Positions 29,734 through 39,770 of a DNA stretch of 61,583 nt are shown here, piece after piece. A program made the translations under genes and the position numbers. Below the pieces are notes generated by a model. The model saw only the letters and a program-made list of their open reading frames with translations, had not been told where the DNA came from and did not search any database. Origin of the DNA: Paraperlucidibaca sp. (GTDB lineage: Bacteria > Pseudomonadota > Gammaproteobacteria > Pseudomonadales > Moraxellaceae); the NCBI GenBank assembly GCA_018066805.1, contig JAGPVX010000017.1, forward strand, positions 1-61,583. The letters run 5' to 3'. Every line of letters starts with the position of its first letter. The first letter of the stretch is position 1.

Positions 29734-30468
29734 TTAAGTCGGTGGCGTCAGATTGCTCAAATGCAGGCCGCACTCTTTTTTCGTTGCCTCTTCCCACCAC
29801 CAGCGACCTTCACGTTCGTGTTGATTAGGCAACACAGCACGTGTGCAAGGCTCACAGCCAATGCTGACAAATCCCTTTTCATGCAATGGGTTATAGGGCA
29901 CTTCTAGGGCGCGGATATAATCCCAAATCTCGCTAGATGACCAGTTCGCTAGCGGATTGAACTTGGCCAATGGGCCTTCAAGACCTTCAAAGCTAGTATC
30001 GTATTGCACCACGGGTACATCGTTGCGAGTGCCGGGGCTTTGGTCTTTGCGCTGGCCAGTCATCCACGCGGTGGTGGTGGCGAGCTGGCGGCGAAGTGGG
30101 GCGACCTTGCGGATGCCACAGCACTCTTTATGGTCATCTTCATAAAAGCTGAAAAAGCCTTTTTTGCTGACTAATTCGCGCACAGCCTCCGCTTCGGGGT
30201 AGCAGACCTCTAACGTGATGCCGTAGTGCGTGCGCACCGTATCGAGAAAGCGATAGGTCTCTGCATGTAGGCGGCCGGTATCTAAAGTGAAGACTCGAAA
30301 GGGTAGTTTTGACTTCACCGCCATATCAATCAACACAACATCTTCGGCGCCGCTAAATGATAAGCACAGGTCGGGGAAGTGCGTGAGCGCAAACTTCACG
30401 ATGCTTTGTGGGCCTTTGCCTGCTAGCTCGGTTTGCCAGGCATCGATATCGGCAGCGGAAATAGCCAT
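29734..30468 (-). CDS. cysH: Assimilatory APS/PAPS reductase with Fe-S cysteines
   Basis: CysH reduces activated sulfate to sulfite. The 244-residue protein contains the PAPS-reductase core ([24 protein letters not shown]). It also has the cysteine set Cys116-Cys117 (ECCGIRK) and Cys205-x2-Cys208 (GCEPCTR), which binds a [4Fe-4S] cluster in the APS-reducing branch, and the C-terminal active-site Cys233 in KKECGLH. This pattern favours APS as substrate; E. coli-type PAPS reductases lack the cluster cysteines. ATG at 30468 follows GGAG; an in-frame GTG at 30471 is less likely. Confidence 0.93.
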   Translation of the reverse strand: MAISAADIDAWQTELAGKGPQSIVKFALTHFPDLCLSFSGAEDVVLIDMAVKSKLPFRVFTLDTGRLHAETYRFLDTVRTHYGITLEVCYPEAEAVRELVSKKGFFSFYEDDHKECCGIRKVAPLRRQLATTTAWMTGQRKDQSPGTRNDVPVVQYDTSFEGLEGPLAKFNPLANWSSSEIWDYIRALEVPYNPLHEKGFVSIGCEPCTRAVLPNQHEREGRWWWEEATKKECGLHLSNLTPPT

Positions 30469-30587
30469 CACTCACTCCAGTAATTTTCAGGCGTAAAGCA
30501 TAGCAGAAAGCGCTTTTCTATTTGCACCGATACGCGCCTGACAGTACCCTTCGCGTCTCACAAGCTTGGCGTTAAAAGGGGTTGGTC

Positions 30588-31202
30588 ATGGAGTTAGTGT
30601 GTCTCGATTTAGAAGGTGTGTTGGTTCCCGAGATTTGGATCAATGTCGCCAAGCGTACCGGCATTAAAGAATTAGAGGCCACCACGCGCGATATTCCCGA
30701 CTATGACGTGTTGATGAAGCAGCGTTTGGCCATCTGCAAAGAGCACAAATTGGGTTTGCCTGATATTCAAGCCGTTATCGCTGATATGGGTCCCATTCCT
30801 GGCGCCTATGAGTTTTTAGCTTGGGTGCGCGAGCATTTTCAGCTCATCATTTTGTCCGATACTTTCTATGAGTTTGCCCACCCGCTGATGCGCCAACTCG
30901 ATTGGCCAACACTGTTTTGTCACAAGCTGGAAGTCGCTGCCGATGGCACCATCACTGACTATAAGTTGCGTCAGCCTGATCAAAAGCGCGCTGCAATCAA
31001 AGCTTTTCACTCGCTGAATTATCGCTGCATTGCTGCTGGTGACTCGTATAACGACACCAATATGCTGGGCGAGGCTGAACAAGGCATTTTGTTTGATGCA
31101 CCTGAGAATGTGATTCGTGAGTTTCCGCAATTTCCGGTAACCACGACCTATGAAGAGCTGAAGGCTGAGATCCGTAAGGCATCACTGCGCCAGATTCCTT
31201 AA
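30588..31202 (+). CDS. thrH: ThrH bifunctional phosphoserine phosphatase / phosphoserine-homoserine phosphotransferase
   Basis: ThrH is a HAD-superfamily enzyme first described in Pseudomonas that dephosphorylates phosphoserine and can pass the phosphate to homoserine. The 204-residue protein begins MELVCLDLEGVLVPEIWI with the HAD nucleophile Asp7, and holds ILSDTFYEF and AGDSYNDTNML as later HAD motifs. ATG at 30588 with AAAAGGGG upstream is preferred over an in-frame TTG at 30582. It is followed by a bidirectional terminator shared with pabB. Confidence 0.93.
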   Translation: MELVCLDLEGVLVPEIWINVAKRTGIKELEATTRDIPDYDVLMKQRLAICKEHKLGLPDIQAVIADMGPIPGAYEFLAWVREHFQLIILSDTFYEFAHPLMRQLDWPTLFCHKLEVAADGTITDYKLRQPDQKRAAIKAFHSLNYRCIAAGDSYNDTNMLGEAEQGILFDAPENVIREFPQFPVTTTYEELKAEIRKASLRQIP

Positions 31203-31250
31203 CAGCGGAGCAGTTGCTTTAGATGATTAAGTGATTGTTCTCGTGAAATA

Positions 31251-31278
31251 AAATGCCCTCTATATGAGGGCATTTTTT
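31251..31278. terminator. Bidirectional terminator between thrH and pabB
   Basis: AAATGCCCTC (31251-31260) pairs with GAGGGCATTT (31266-31275) over loop TATAT. A T run follows on the plus strand, with A/T-rich flank on the other side. It lies between the convergent ends of thrH and pabB. Confidence 0.9.
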
Positions 31279-31292
31279 TGCGCTAGCTAAAG

Positions 31293-32681
31293 CTAAGGTT
31301 TCGATAGCGCTTCTATGACGCCACCCATTTTGCTCCAGCATTCCTCATATTCGGCCTGCCAAGTGGAGTCCAGCGTGATGCCGCCGCCGGCCCAGGTGCG
31401 CACTACGCCATCTTTAGCGGCCAAGGTGCGGATGGTGATGCTGCTATCGACGCGGCCACGGTCATCCCAATAAAACAGCATGCCGCAATAGACGCCGCGG
31501 GCTGTGGGCTCGATGGCCTCGATGATTTCCATCACCCGCTTTTTCGGCGCGCCGGTGATAGAACCACCGGGGAAAGCATCGCGCAAAACCTCAGCTACGG
31601 TCGCATCGCTGTTGAGTGTGGCGGTAATCGTTGTGACCAAATGATGCACTTGCCCAAAGCTTTTTAGGGCACATAGCTCGGGCACGCTGACGCTGCCGAT
31701 GCGCGCGTGCTTACTCAAGTCATTGCGCAGTAAGTCGGTGATCATGATGTTTTCGGCCATGTCTTTGGCGCTGGCAGTTAGTGCACTGGCTTCGACTTGG
31801 TCTTGCTCGCTGTCATTGCCGCGTGCGCGTGTGCCTTTGATCGGGCGTGTGGTCAGCGTGCGATCATTGATGCCGATAAATTGCTCTGGTGACAGGCTCA
31901 GCAGTTCGCCCCAAGGCAGTGCCCAATATGCCCCATACGGTGCCCGCGCTAGTTCGCGCAGCTCTTCGTAGCGCGTCCACAATCGGCCGTTGTGCTGCGC
32001 TTCATAAGCCTGAGTGTAGTTGACCTGATAACAATCGCCGGCACGAATGAGCTCATGAATGTGAGCGATATCGTCGGCGTAGCGCTGTTGTGTGGTGAGC
32101 GCTTGAAATGGAGCTTTTAGCTGAAATGCCTCGAGCTTGGCTGCTGGCTTAGCCTCTGAATTAGTTACGCAGCGCTGCTGCCAGTTTTGCCACTCGATTG
32201 CGCTCATGGCGTCGCTAGCCCAGACCCACGCTTCATGTGTTTCACAATCTAGCGCGATGCCTTGGTCGTAATAAGCCAGCGTGGCCAATGGCCAATCGTC
32301 GCCATGTCGCTCAGGTAGGCCATGTTCGCTGGGTGCGGCGTAGCCGACATAGCCCATGACGCCGGACATAAATGGGAGCTCTGAGGCCGCGGTTTTAGTG
32401 GGTGCTGTATTGGCCTCAGATGCTGAGAGCTGCCCAGACTTGAGTGCCTCTCCCCATACCTGCAACGCCGCCATTACCGCAAAGCTATCGCCATCAATGC
32501 CAGGCCAGCCGTCAAACTGCCACCCAGCTTCAGTCAGTACAGCGGTTGCTCGTGGATTTGCCACCAAAATATGCCAACGGCCAGCGCCTTGGCTATCGAG
32601 TAGTAATGGCCAATGCTCAGTCAGAAGCGCGTTGGCGTAGGGCAGAGGTGTGTCTTGCCAAGGCAAAGACGCCAAATGCAT
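31293..32681 (-). CDS. pabB: Aminodeoxychorismate synthase component I
   Basis: PabB converts chorismate with ammonia from PabA to aminodeoxychorismate for folate. The 462-residue protein has the chorismate-binding fold with the ADC-synthase lysine motif PIKGTRARG and GGSITGAPKKRVMEIIEAIE, and ends normally. The lysine in PIKGT distinguishes PabB from anthranilate synthase TrpE. Its ATG overlaps the roxA stop by one base (TGATG). It is the last gene of the mnmA-hflD-purB-roxA-pabB run. Confidence 0.94.
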   Translation of the reverse strand: MHLASLPWQDTPLPYANALLTEHWPLLLDSQGAGRWHILVANPRATAVLTEAGWQFDGWPGIDGDSFAVMAALQVWGEALKSGQLSASEANTAPTKTAASELPFMSGVMGYVGYAAPSEHGLPERHGDDWPLATLAYYDQGIALDCETHEAWVWASDAMSAIEWQNWQQRCVTNSEAKPAAKLEAFQLKAPFQALTTQQRYADDIAHIHELIRAGDCYQVNYTQAYEAQHNGRLWTRYEELRELARAPYGAYWALPWGELLSLSPEQFIGINDRTLTTRPIKGTRARGNDSEQDQVEASALTASAKDMAENIMITDLLRNDLSKHARIGSVSVPELCALKSFGQVHHLVTTITATLNSDATVAEVLRDAFPGGSITGAPKKRVMEIIEAIEPTARGVYCGMLFYWDDRGRVDSSITIRTLAAKDGVVRTWAGGGITLDSTWQAEYEECWSKMGGVIEALSKP

Positions 32682-33874
32682 CAGGCCGCCTCAACCGCCA
32701 ACCAAAAGCCAGCGCTGATGTCGTCGGCCAGCCATTGCAAAACAAGCTCTGGCAATGCGGCTAATTGCGTTTGGCGCAGGCGGCGGCTAGTCAGTAGCGC
32801 GGGCACATGCTCGATAATATCGGCAGGGATATCCACGCACTCACCATTGCGCCACAGCTGCTGTACTTCTGGCAGCCATACCCAGCGCGAGGCGGGGTCG
32901 CGAATTAGCTCGATGCCCTCAGCTAATGCCGATTGCAAGTCCGCCAAGCTGCAGCTCTCACCTTGCGCTTCGTAGTCGGCATATTTTGCCTCACTCAAGC
33001 TCGGTGCCATGGCCAAGGCCATTTGCTCCGGCTGATCTATCCACGCCAGCATGGCAGTGCGCATGGCGTTGGTGTCTAGCGCGGTTAAGCTGGCACTGTG
33101 TTGGCAGACGCCACGATCAGGGTCGGCCAATAAGGGCTCATTTTCATCGAGGCTTAAAAGGCGATCCGCGAGGGCGTCGAGTAGGCGTGGCACAGCCGGT
33201 GCACGAAAGCCCACGGAGTAAGTCAGGCAGTCGCTAGTAGCAACGCCGTGATGCGCTAGTCCAGGCGGCACATAGAGCAAATCGCCGGTCTCAACGGTGG
33301 CCTCAAAGCTTTGCTGGAAGTTGGCTAATAAACGTAGTGGTTGGTCTGGCAGTAGCGCTTCATCAACAGCGACTTGCTGGCCTAGCTGCCAATGCCGTGA
33401 GCCCGGCCCTTGCAGCAAAAACACATCGTATTGGTCGCTATGAGGGCCAACAGAGCCGCCAACTACTGCGCCCGATACCATGACATCGTCGATGCGCCAT
33501 TCCGGCACAAAGGCGAAATGGTCGAGCAGGTCAGACAGTGTTGGCAGTACATGGTCAACAGCCTGTACTAGCACAGTCCAGTTTTGCTTGCCGTGTTTGC
33601 GCCAAGTCACCGGTGGAAATGGGCCGTTTTTCAGCTTCCAATTGCCTTTGGCATCGGGCCCGCTGATCACACGGCTTTCTAGGCTGTCCTCTTCGGCCAG
33701 CTGCAATAGCTCTTGAAAGCTAATGAGGTCAGCCAAGGCCGGAAAAGCGCCGCGTACTAGCAGCGGTTTTTTCTGCCAGTAGTCACGCAAAAACTCACTT
33801 GCACGCAAGCCGCCTAACCATGGCAGCGGCTCATCACGGCGACATAAGTCGCTGGCATTCGACGTAAAAGACAT
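32681..33874 (-). CDS. roxA: 50S ribosomal protein L16 arginine hydroxylase (JmjC-type, RoxA/YcfD)
   Basis: This Fe(II)/2-oxoglutarate oxygenase hydroxylates an arginine of ribosomal protein L16. The 397-residue protein carries the cupin/JmjC iron triad His145 and Asp147 (GPHSDQYDVF) with a distal histidine near 208 (VPPGLAHHGV), followed by a C-terminal winged-helix region. It starts 12 nt after the purB stop and overlaps pabB by 1 nt, so it is embedded in the operon with purB. Confidence 0.92.
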   Translation of the reverse strand: MSFTSNASDLCRRDEPLPWLGGLRASEFLRDYWQKKPLLVRGAFPALADLISFQELLQLAEEDSLESRVISGPDAKGNWKLKNGPFPPVTWRKHGKQNWTVLVQAVDHVLPTLSDLLDHFAFVPEWRIDDVMVSGAVVGGSVGPHSDQYDVFLLQGPGSRHWQLGQQVAVDEALLPDQPLRLLANFQQSFEATVETGDLLYVPPGLAHHGVATSDCLTYSVGFRAPAVPRLLDALADRLLSLDENEPLLADPDRGVCQHSASLTALDTNAMRTAMLAWIDQPEQMALAMAPSLSEAKYADYEAQGESCSLADLQSALAEGIELIRDPASRWVWLPEVQQLWRNGECVDIPADIIEHVPALLTSRRLRQTQLAALPELVLQWLADDISAGFWLAVEAA

Positions 33875-33886
33875 GTGCAGTGTTCC

Positions 33887-35281
<1,395 letters not shown>

Positions 35282-35295
35282 TTAGGCGGCGGATT

Positions 35296-35928
35296 CTACA
35301 CCGTTTTCGCGATCTCGCGGATCTCGGTGAGGATCTGGCTTCGGGTGAAAATTAGGTGCCAGCGGCGGCCACCAAGGCGGCGCCAGAGCCAAGCGGCGCG
35401 AACGCCGGCAAGTAAAATGGCACGGATGCGTTCAGCCATGCCGGCGGCTTGTAAGTGTTGCGCGTTTCCGCGTAATTGCACGCGAAATTGCAGGCTACCC
35501 AAAGTATCGACATAAACCGAACCGAGAGCTTGCGCGAGTTCGCTATCGCTCATGTCAGGATTAAACTGCTGCTGGCGGGCAACAGTCTCAAGGCGCTGGC
35601 GCAAGTTGTTTTGCACATCAGGCGAGCGCACTAAATGCTTCTCTACCTGCACGATGCCCAGCCCTAGGCGAACGATTTCACCGGCTTGAGCTAATGAGCG
35701 ACCTTGTTCCATCAGGCAACCCTCCAACCACATCAGGCCTTGCTCTAAGCCACGCGCATCAGGATAGATTTTGTTGATGTCATCGGTGTCGAGCACCAGC
35801 GATGAGCGCCGCAAAAATGCTTCTGCTTCCGGGTGGCTTTTGCCTGTCTTTGCTAATTCAGCGGCAAGGCCTGCGGCTTGAAAAATAGCGGCTAATGCCA
35901 AGGTTTTATCGCGGTTCAGTTGGCTCAT
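35296..35928 (-). CDS. hflD: High-frequency lysogenization protein HflD homologue
   Basis: HflD is a peripheral membrane protein; in E. coli it affects lambda CII. Its housekeeping role is unclear. The 210-residue helical protein ([20 protein letters not shown] at the start, [18 protein letters not shown] at the end) matches the family and its position between mnmA and purB. Its ATG overlaps the mnmA stop as ATGA. Confidence 0.92.
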   Translation of the reverse strand: MSQLNRDKTLALAAIFQAAGLAAELAKTGKSHPEAEAFLRRSSLVLDTDDINKIYPDARGLEQGLMWLEGCLMEQGRSLAQAGEIVRLGLGIVQVEKHLVRSPDVQNNLRQRLETVARQQQFNPDMSDSELAQALGSVYVDTLGSLQFRVQLRGNAQHLQAAGMAERIRAILLAGVRAAWLWRRLGGRRWHLIFTRSQILTEIREIAKTV

Positions 35929-37052
35929 GTGGCAAATGTCTCCTCAATCACGCCGCCGCCCAAACAGACTTCGTCCTGGTAGAAAACCACGGATTGTCCG
36001 GGCGTAACGGCGCGCTGTAATTCATCAAAAGTGACGCGGTAGCCTGAGCCAGACGCTGTGATGGTGCAGGCCTGATCGGCTTGGCGATAACGTGTTTTTG
36101 CCGTGCATACCAACGGCAGTTGCGGCGCTTCACCAGCAACCCAATCAATCATTGACGCGTATAAAGAGCGGCTTTGCATTAATGGGTGCTCATGGCCTTG
36201 GCCGATAATCAGCACTTGCCTCGCCATATCTTTGCCGACCACATACCACGGCGACTCATTGGCATCTTTTTGCCCACCAATACCAATGCCTTGGCGCTGT
36301 CCCAAGGTGTAATACATCAAGCCCTGATGCTCACCAATCACTACACCGGCATCGGTTTCAATAGATCCGGGGCGTGCGGGAAGGTATTGTTGCAAAAAGT
36401 CTTTAAAGCGGCGCTCGCCAATAAAGCAGATGCCAGTGGAGTCTTTTTTCGCTGCCGTCGCTAGGCCTAACTCACTGGCAATGCGCCGCACTTCAGGCTT
36501 AGGCAATTCGCCGACTGGAAATAAGGTTTTCGCTAGTTGCTCGCCAGCTACGGCGTGTAAAAAATAGCTTTGGTCTTTATTGCTGTCGAGCCCACGTAGC
36601 AAGCGCGCTGGCTGTTGTTCGTCGCGGCGGGCGTAATGGCCAGTGGCGATATAGTCAGCGCCAAGCATCATGGCGTAGTCGAGGAAGGCGCGAAATTTGA
36701 TTTCTTTATTGCAGAGAATGTCGGGGTTTGGCGTGCGGCCAGCAGCGTATTCCGCCAAAAAGTGCTCGAAAACACCATCCCAATATTCGGCGGCGAAGTT
36801 GGCCTTATGCAAATGTATGCCGAGTTTGTCCGCCACCGCCTGAGCGTCGGCTAAGTCTTCACGTGCCGTGCAGTATTCGCTGCCGTCATCTTCTTCCCAG
36901 TTTTTCATGAACAGGCCTTCGACCTGCCAGCCTTGCTGGATGAGCAATGCCGCTGCAACTGACGAATCGACGCCGCCCGACATGCCGACAATCACGCGGC
37001 CACGAACGGCATCGGTTGGTTTTGTGTCGGCTGAGGGGGCGAGCGATGACAT
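35925..37052 (-). CDS. mnmA: tRNA-specific 2-thiouridylase MnmA
   Basis: MnmA puts sulfur on U34 of tRNA-Lys, -Glu and -Gln. From the ATG at 37052 (375 aa) the PP-loop GMSGGVDSS is at 23-31, the catalytic cysteines are Cys114 ([14 protein letters not shown]) and Cys209 ([11 protein letters not shown]), and [10 protein letters not shown] follows the family. An in-frame TTG at 37067 is a less likely start. It leads the run mnmA-hflD-purB-roxA-pabB. No nudJ lies between it and rluE, unlike E. coli. Confidence 0.96.
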   Translation of the reverse strand: MSSLAPSADTKPTDAVRGRVIVGMSGGVDSSVAAALLIQQGWQVEGLFMKNWEEDDGSEYCTAREDLADAQAVADKLGIHLHKANFAAEYWDGVFEHFLAEYAAGRTPNPDILCNKEIKFRAFLDYAMMLGADYIATGHYARRDEQQPARLLRGLDSNKDQSYFLHAVAGEQLAKTLFPVGELPKPEVRRIASELGLATAAKKDSTGICFIGERRFKDFLQQYLPARPGSIETDAGVVIGEHQGLMYYTLGQRQGIGIGGQKDANESPWYVVGKDMARQVLIIGQGHEHPLMQSRSLYASMIDWVAGEAPQLPLVCTAKTRYRQADQACTITASGSGYRVTFDELQRAVTPGQSVVFYQDEVCLGGGVIEETFAT

Positions 37053-37147
37053 GGCGTATGAGTTCAAAAATTCGAAGGCCGCATTCTAGCAAGCTTTGTC
37101 GGTGGTTTGGGCTTAAGCCGGCGCTTGTGTGGTGTTGATCGAACTGT

Positions 37148-37801
37148 CTAGCGCTGTGCAGGCCCTAAAGTGCGCACTGCTTCATTTATGTCAATTTCGC
37201 GCCACTCGCCAACGGCTAGGCCGTCGAGTGTCCATGGGCCAACGCGCTCGCGAATGAGGCGTAAGGTTGGTAGGCCAACAGCAGCCGTCATACGCCGTAC
37301 TTGACGATTACGACCTTCATTTATGCTCAGGCGCAGCCAATCTGTTGGAATGCTGGCGCGAAAGCGTACTGGCGGATGGCGCTCGCTGACTTCAGGTGCG
37401 GGCGTTACATGCTCAGCCATCACCGCTCGCGCTGGCCCATCTTTAAGCATGATGCCGTTGCGCAAGGCACTTATAGCATCATCGCCAACGCTGCCTTCGA
37501 CCTGCGCCAAATAAGTTTTGTTCATTTTCGAGCGCGGTTGGGCAATACGTGCCTGCCACACTCCGTCATTGGTCAGCAACACCAAGCCTTCAGAGTCGTA
37601 GTCGAGGCGTCCAGCGGGATAAACATCGCGCGGGCGTTCAATGCCGCTCGCTGCCATAACCTCGCTCAAGGTCAAGCGCTCACCCTCAGGGCTGAATTGG
37701 CACATCACATTGAAAGGCTTATGCAGCAAAATTAGACGAGAAGGGCTGTCTTCCTTGAACTTTGGTCGACTTTGAGGGTGAACGGTGGTGTTTTTTTGCA
37801 T
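37148..37801 (-). CDS. rluE: 23S rRNA pseudouridine synthase RluE
   Basis: RluE makes pseudouridine 2457 in 23S rRNA. The protein (217 aa from ATG 37801) belongs to the RsuA/RluB/E/F family, with the catalytic aspartate in YPAGRLDYDSEGLVLLTNDG and the closing motif INEGRNRQVRRM. An in-frame start at 37861 would add 20 unrelated residues. It is divergent from icd, as in E. coli. Confidence 0.92.
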   Translation of the reverse strand: MQKNTTVHPQSRPKFKEDSPSRLILLHKPFNVMCQFSPEGERLTLSEVMAASGIERPRDVYPAGRLDYDSEGLVLLTNDGVWQARIAQPRSKMNKTYLAQVEGSVGDDAISALRNGIMLKDGPARAVMAEHVTPAPEVSERHPPVRFRASIPTDWLRLSINEGRNRQVRRMTAAVGLPTLRLIRERVGPWTLDGLAVGEWREIDINEAVRTLGPAQR

Positions 37802-37926
37802 GAGATGTCTTGGGAGTAGGAGGCAGCATGAGTATACTCGAGACCAATAAGAACGATTCAATACTGGCTATTGCAATCGCCATCCCGGCGCTACCCGCGC
37901 CACTTTCCTGACGGAGTACCTGCAGA

Positions 37927-39183
37927 ATGGGTTACCAGAAGATTTCGGTTCCAACCGATGGTGGCAAAATCACCGTCAACGCCGATTTATCCCTTAATGT
38001 ACCAAATTTCCCCATCATTCCATTTATCGAAGGCGACGGCATCGGCGCTGACATCACACCAGTGATGATCAAAGTGGTTGATGCAGCAGTGACTGCCGCT
38101 TATGGCAACAAGCGCGCTATTTCGTGGATGGAAGTTTATTGCGGCGAGAAAGCCACTAAAGTGTACGGTAGTGACTCTTGGATGCCAGAAGAGACTTTTG
38201 AGGCGCTGCGCGAATACGTTGTCAGCATCAAAGGCCCATTGACCACACCAGTAGGCGGCGGCATTCGTTCGCTTAACGTGGCATTGCGCCAAGAGTTAGA
38301 CCTATACGTTTGTATTCGCCCTGTGCGTTGGTTCCCTGGCGTTCCTAGCCCGGTTCAGCATCCTGAGCTGACCAATATGATTATCTTCCGCGAAAACTCA
38401 GAAGATATTTATGCCGGCATCGAGTGGAAGGCCAACACGCCTGACGCGATCAAAGTCATCAAGTTCTTGAAAGAAGAAATGGGCGTGACGAAGATTCGCT
38501 TCACTGAGAACTGCGGTATTGGCATTAAGCCTGTATCGAAAGAAGGCACGCAGCGCTTGGTACGCAAGGCCATTCAGTACGCCATCGATAATGATGAATC
38601 GTCGGTAACGCTAGTGCACAAAGGCAACATCATGAAGTACACCGAAGGTGCCTTCAAAGAGTGGGGCTATGAGCTGGCGGCTGAGCGTTTTGGCGGCGAG
38701 CTGATCGACGGCGGCCCATGGATGAAACTCCGTAACCCAAAAACCGGTAACGATATCATCATCAAAGATGTCATCGCCGATGCCTTCTTGCAGCAAATTC
38801 TGATGCGCCCATCTGAGTACTCGGTAATTGCTACCTTGAACCTCAACGGCGATTATATTTCCGATGCGCTTGCTGCTGAAGTTGGCGGTATCGGCATCGC
38901 GCCGGGTGCTAACTTGGGCGGTTCGATTGCTGTCTTTGAGGCAACCCACGGCACGGCGCCTAAATACGCTGGCCAAGATAAGGTCAACCCAGGCTCAATC
39001 ATTCTCTCAGCTGAGATGATGTTGCGTCATATGGGCTGGGGCGAAGCTGCTGACTTGATCATCAAAGGCGTAGAAAATGCCATTGCCGCGAAAACAGTGA
39101 CCTATGACTTCGAGCGTTTAATGCCCGATGCCACATTGCTGCGCTGCTCTGAATTTGGCGATGCCATCATCAGCCATATGTAA
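37927..39183 (+). CDS. icd: NADP-dependent isocitrate dehydrogenase
   Basis: Icd oxidatively decarboxylates isocitrate to 2-oxoglutarate in the TCA cycle. The 418-residue protein is the dimeric E. coli type: substrate-binding and phosphorylatable Ser115 in [19 protein letters not shown], the catalytic region [13 protein letters not shown] and the nucleotide loop [25 protein letters not shown] lies 10 nt upstream of the ATG. It ends before a strong terminator, so clpS-clpA is a separate unit. Confidence 0.97.
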   Translation: MGYQKISVPTDGGKITVNADLSLNVPNFPIIPFIEGDGIGADITPVMIKVVDAAVTAAYGNKRAISWMEVYCGEKATKVYGSDSWMPEETFEALREYVVSIKGPLTTPVGGGIRSLNVALRQELDLYVCIRPVRWFPGVPSPVQHPELTNMIIFRENSEDIYAGIEWKANTPDAIKVIKFLKEEMGVTKIRFTENCGIGIKPVSKEGTQRLVRKAIQYAIDNDESSVTLVHKGNIMKYTEGAFKEWGYELAAERFGGELIDGGPWMKLRNPKTGNDIIIKDVIADAFLQQILMRPSEYSVIATLNLNGDYISDALAAEVGGIGIAPGANLGGSIAVFEATHGTAPKYAGQDKVNPGSIILSAEMMLRHMGWGEAADLIIKGVENAIAAKTVTYDFERLMPDATLLRCSEFGDAIISHM

Positions 39184-39195
39184 GTATGACTAAAG

Positions 39196-39241
39196 ACACC
39201 TTTGCTTGGCTGCGTCATGGCTAAGCAAAGGTGTTTTTTTT
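39196..39241 (+). terminator. Intrinsic terminator of icd
   Basis: ACACCTTTGCTT (39196-39207) pairs with AAGCAAAGGTGT (39223-39234) over a 15-nt loop and is followed by a run of T residues. Confidence 0.93.
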
Positions 39242-39349
39242 CGCCTAATGGTTTTGCCCGAGGTTTGTTTAGTCGCTAAGCAGTAGCAAATACAAGATGG
39301 TTAAATGCATAAATTCTCTACAGTTAAGGCTAGTCAGCGCAACACTATC

Positions 39350-39358
39350 TGCTAGAGT
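39350..39358 (+). promoter_or_regulatory. Extended -10 promoter candidate for clpS
   Basis: TGC-TAGAGT lies 30 nt upstream of the clpS ATG. No strong -35 is seen. It matches a motif recurring in this window. Confidence 0.4.
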
Positions 39359-39388
39359 GAACTAACGATTAAATTTCTATGATGCCGT

Positions 39389-39748
39389 ATGAATGCAACG
39401 AGTAAGTGGCCATTGAGTGGCCCAGACAGTGATGATGAGCGGCCCGATGTCGGTCGCACAGCGCTGATTGAGCCGCCAAAGCCAGAGTTACAGATACCAA
39501 AACGCTATCAAGTTGTGCTGATTAATGACGATTACACTCCTATGGAGTTTGTCATTGAGGTGCTGGAGCTGTTTTTCGGCCTGACCGGTGAACATGCAAC
39601 ACGCCTAATGCTACAAGTGCATCATATGGGTAAGGCTGGAATCGGCTCTTATTCACGTGATGTAGCAGAAACTAAAGCGGCCATTGTGGTCGATTACGCG
39701 CGGCAGCATGAGCATCCGCTGCTGTGTCTGGTAGAGCCGGTGCTGTGA
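39389..39748 (+). CDS. clpS: ClpS N-end-rule adaptor
   Basis: ClpS delivers N-degron substrates to ClpA and modulates ClpAP. The 119-residue protein has a disordered start and the ClpS core with the substrate pocket [18 protein letters not shown] and the conserved histidine region [14 protein letters not shown]. It lies 22 nt upstream of clpA. The cspD gene that often flanks clpS in gammaproteobacteria is not present here; icd is the upstream neighbour. Confidence 0.96.
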   Translation: MNATSKWPLSGPDSDDERPDVGRTALIEPPKPELQIPKRYQVVLINDDYTPMEFVIEVLELFFGLTGEHATRLMLQVHHMGKAGIGSYSRDVAETKAAIVVDYARQHEHPLLCLVEPVL

Positions 39749-39770
39749 GCACGGGCAAGGAGAGGCAGGC

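Noticed and set aside
37053..37147. A nudJ gene between mnmA and rluE, as in E. coli
   Set aside because: Only 95 bases separate the two genes and no Nudix motif is present; the gene is absent here.
39242..39388. cspD or another small gene upstream of clpS
   Set aside because: No cold-shock motif or plausible small ORF on either strand; only a candidate promoter is seen.
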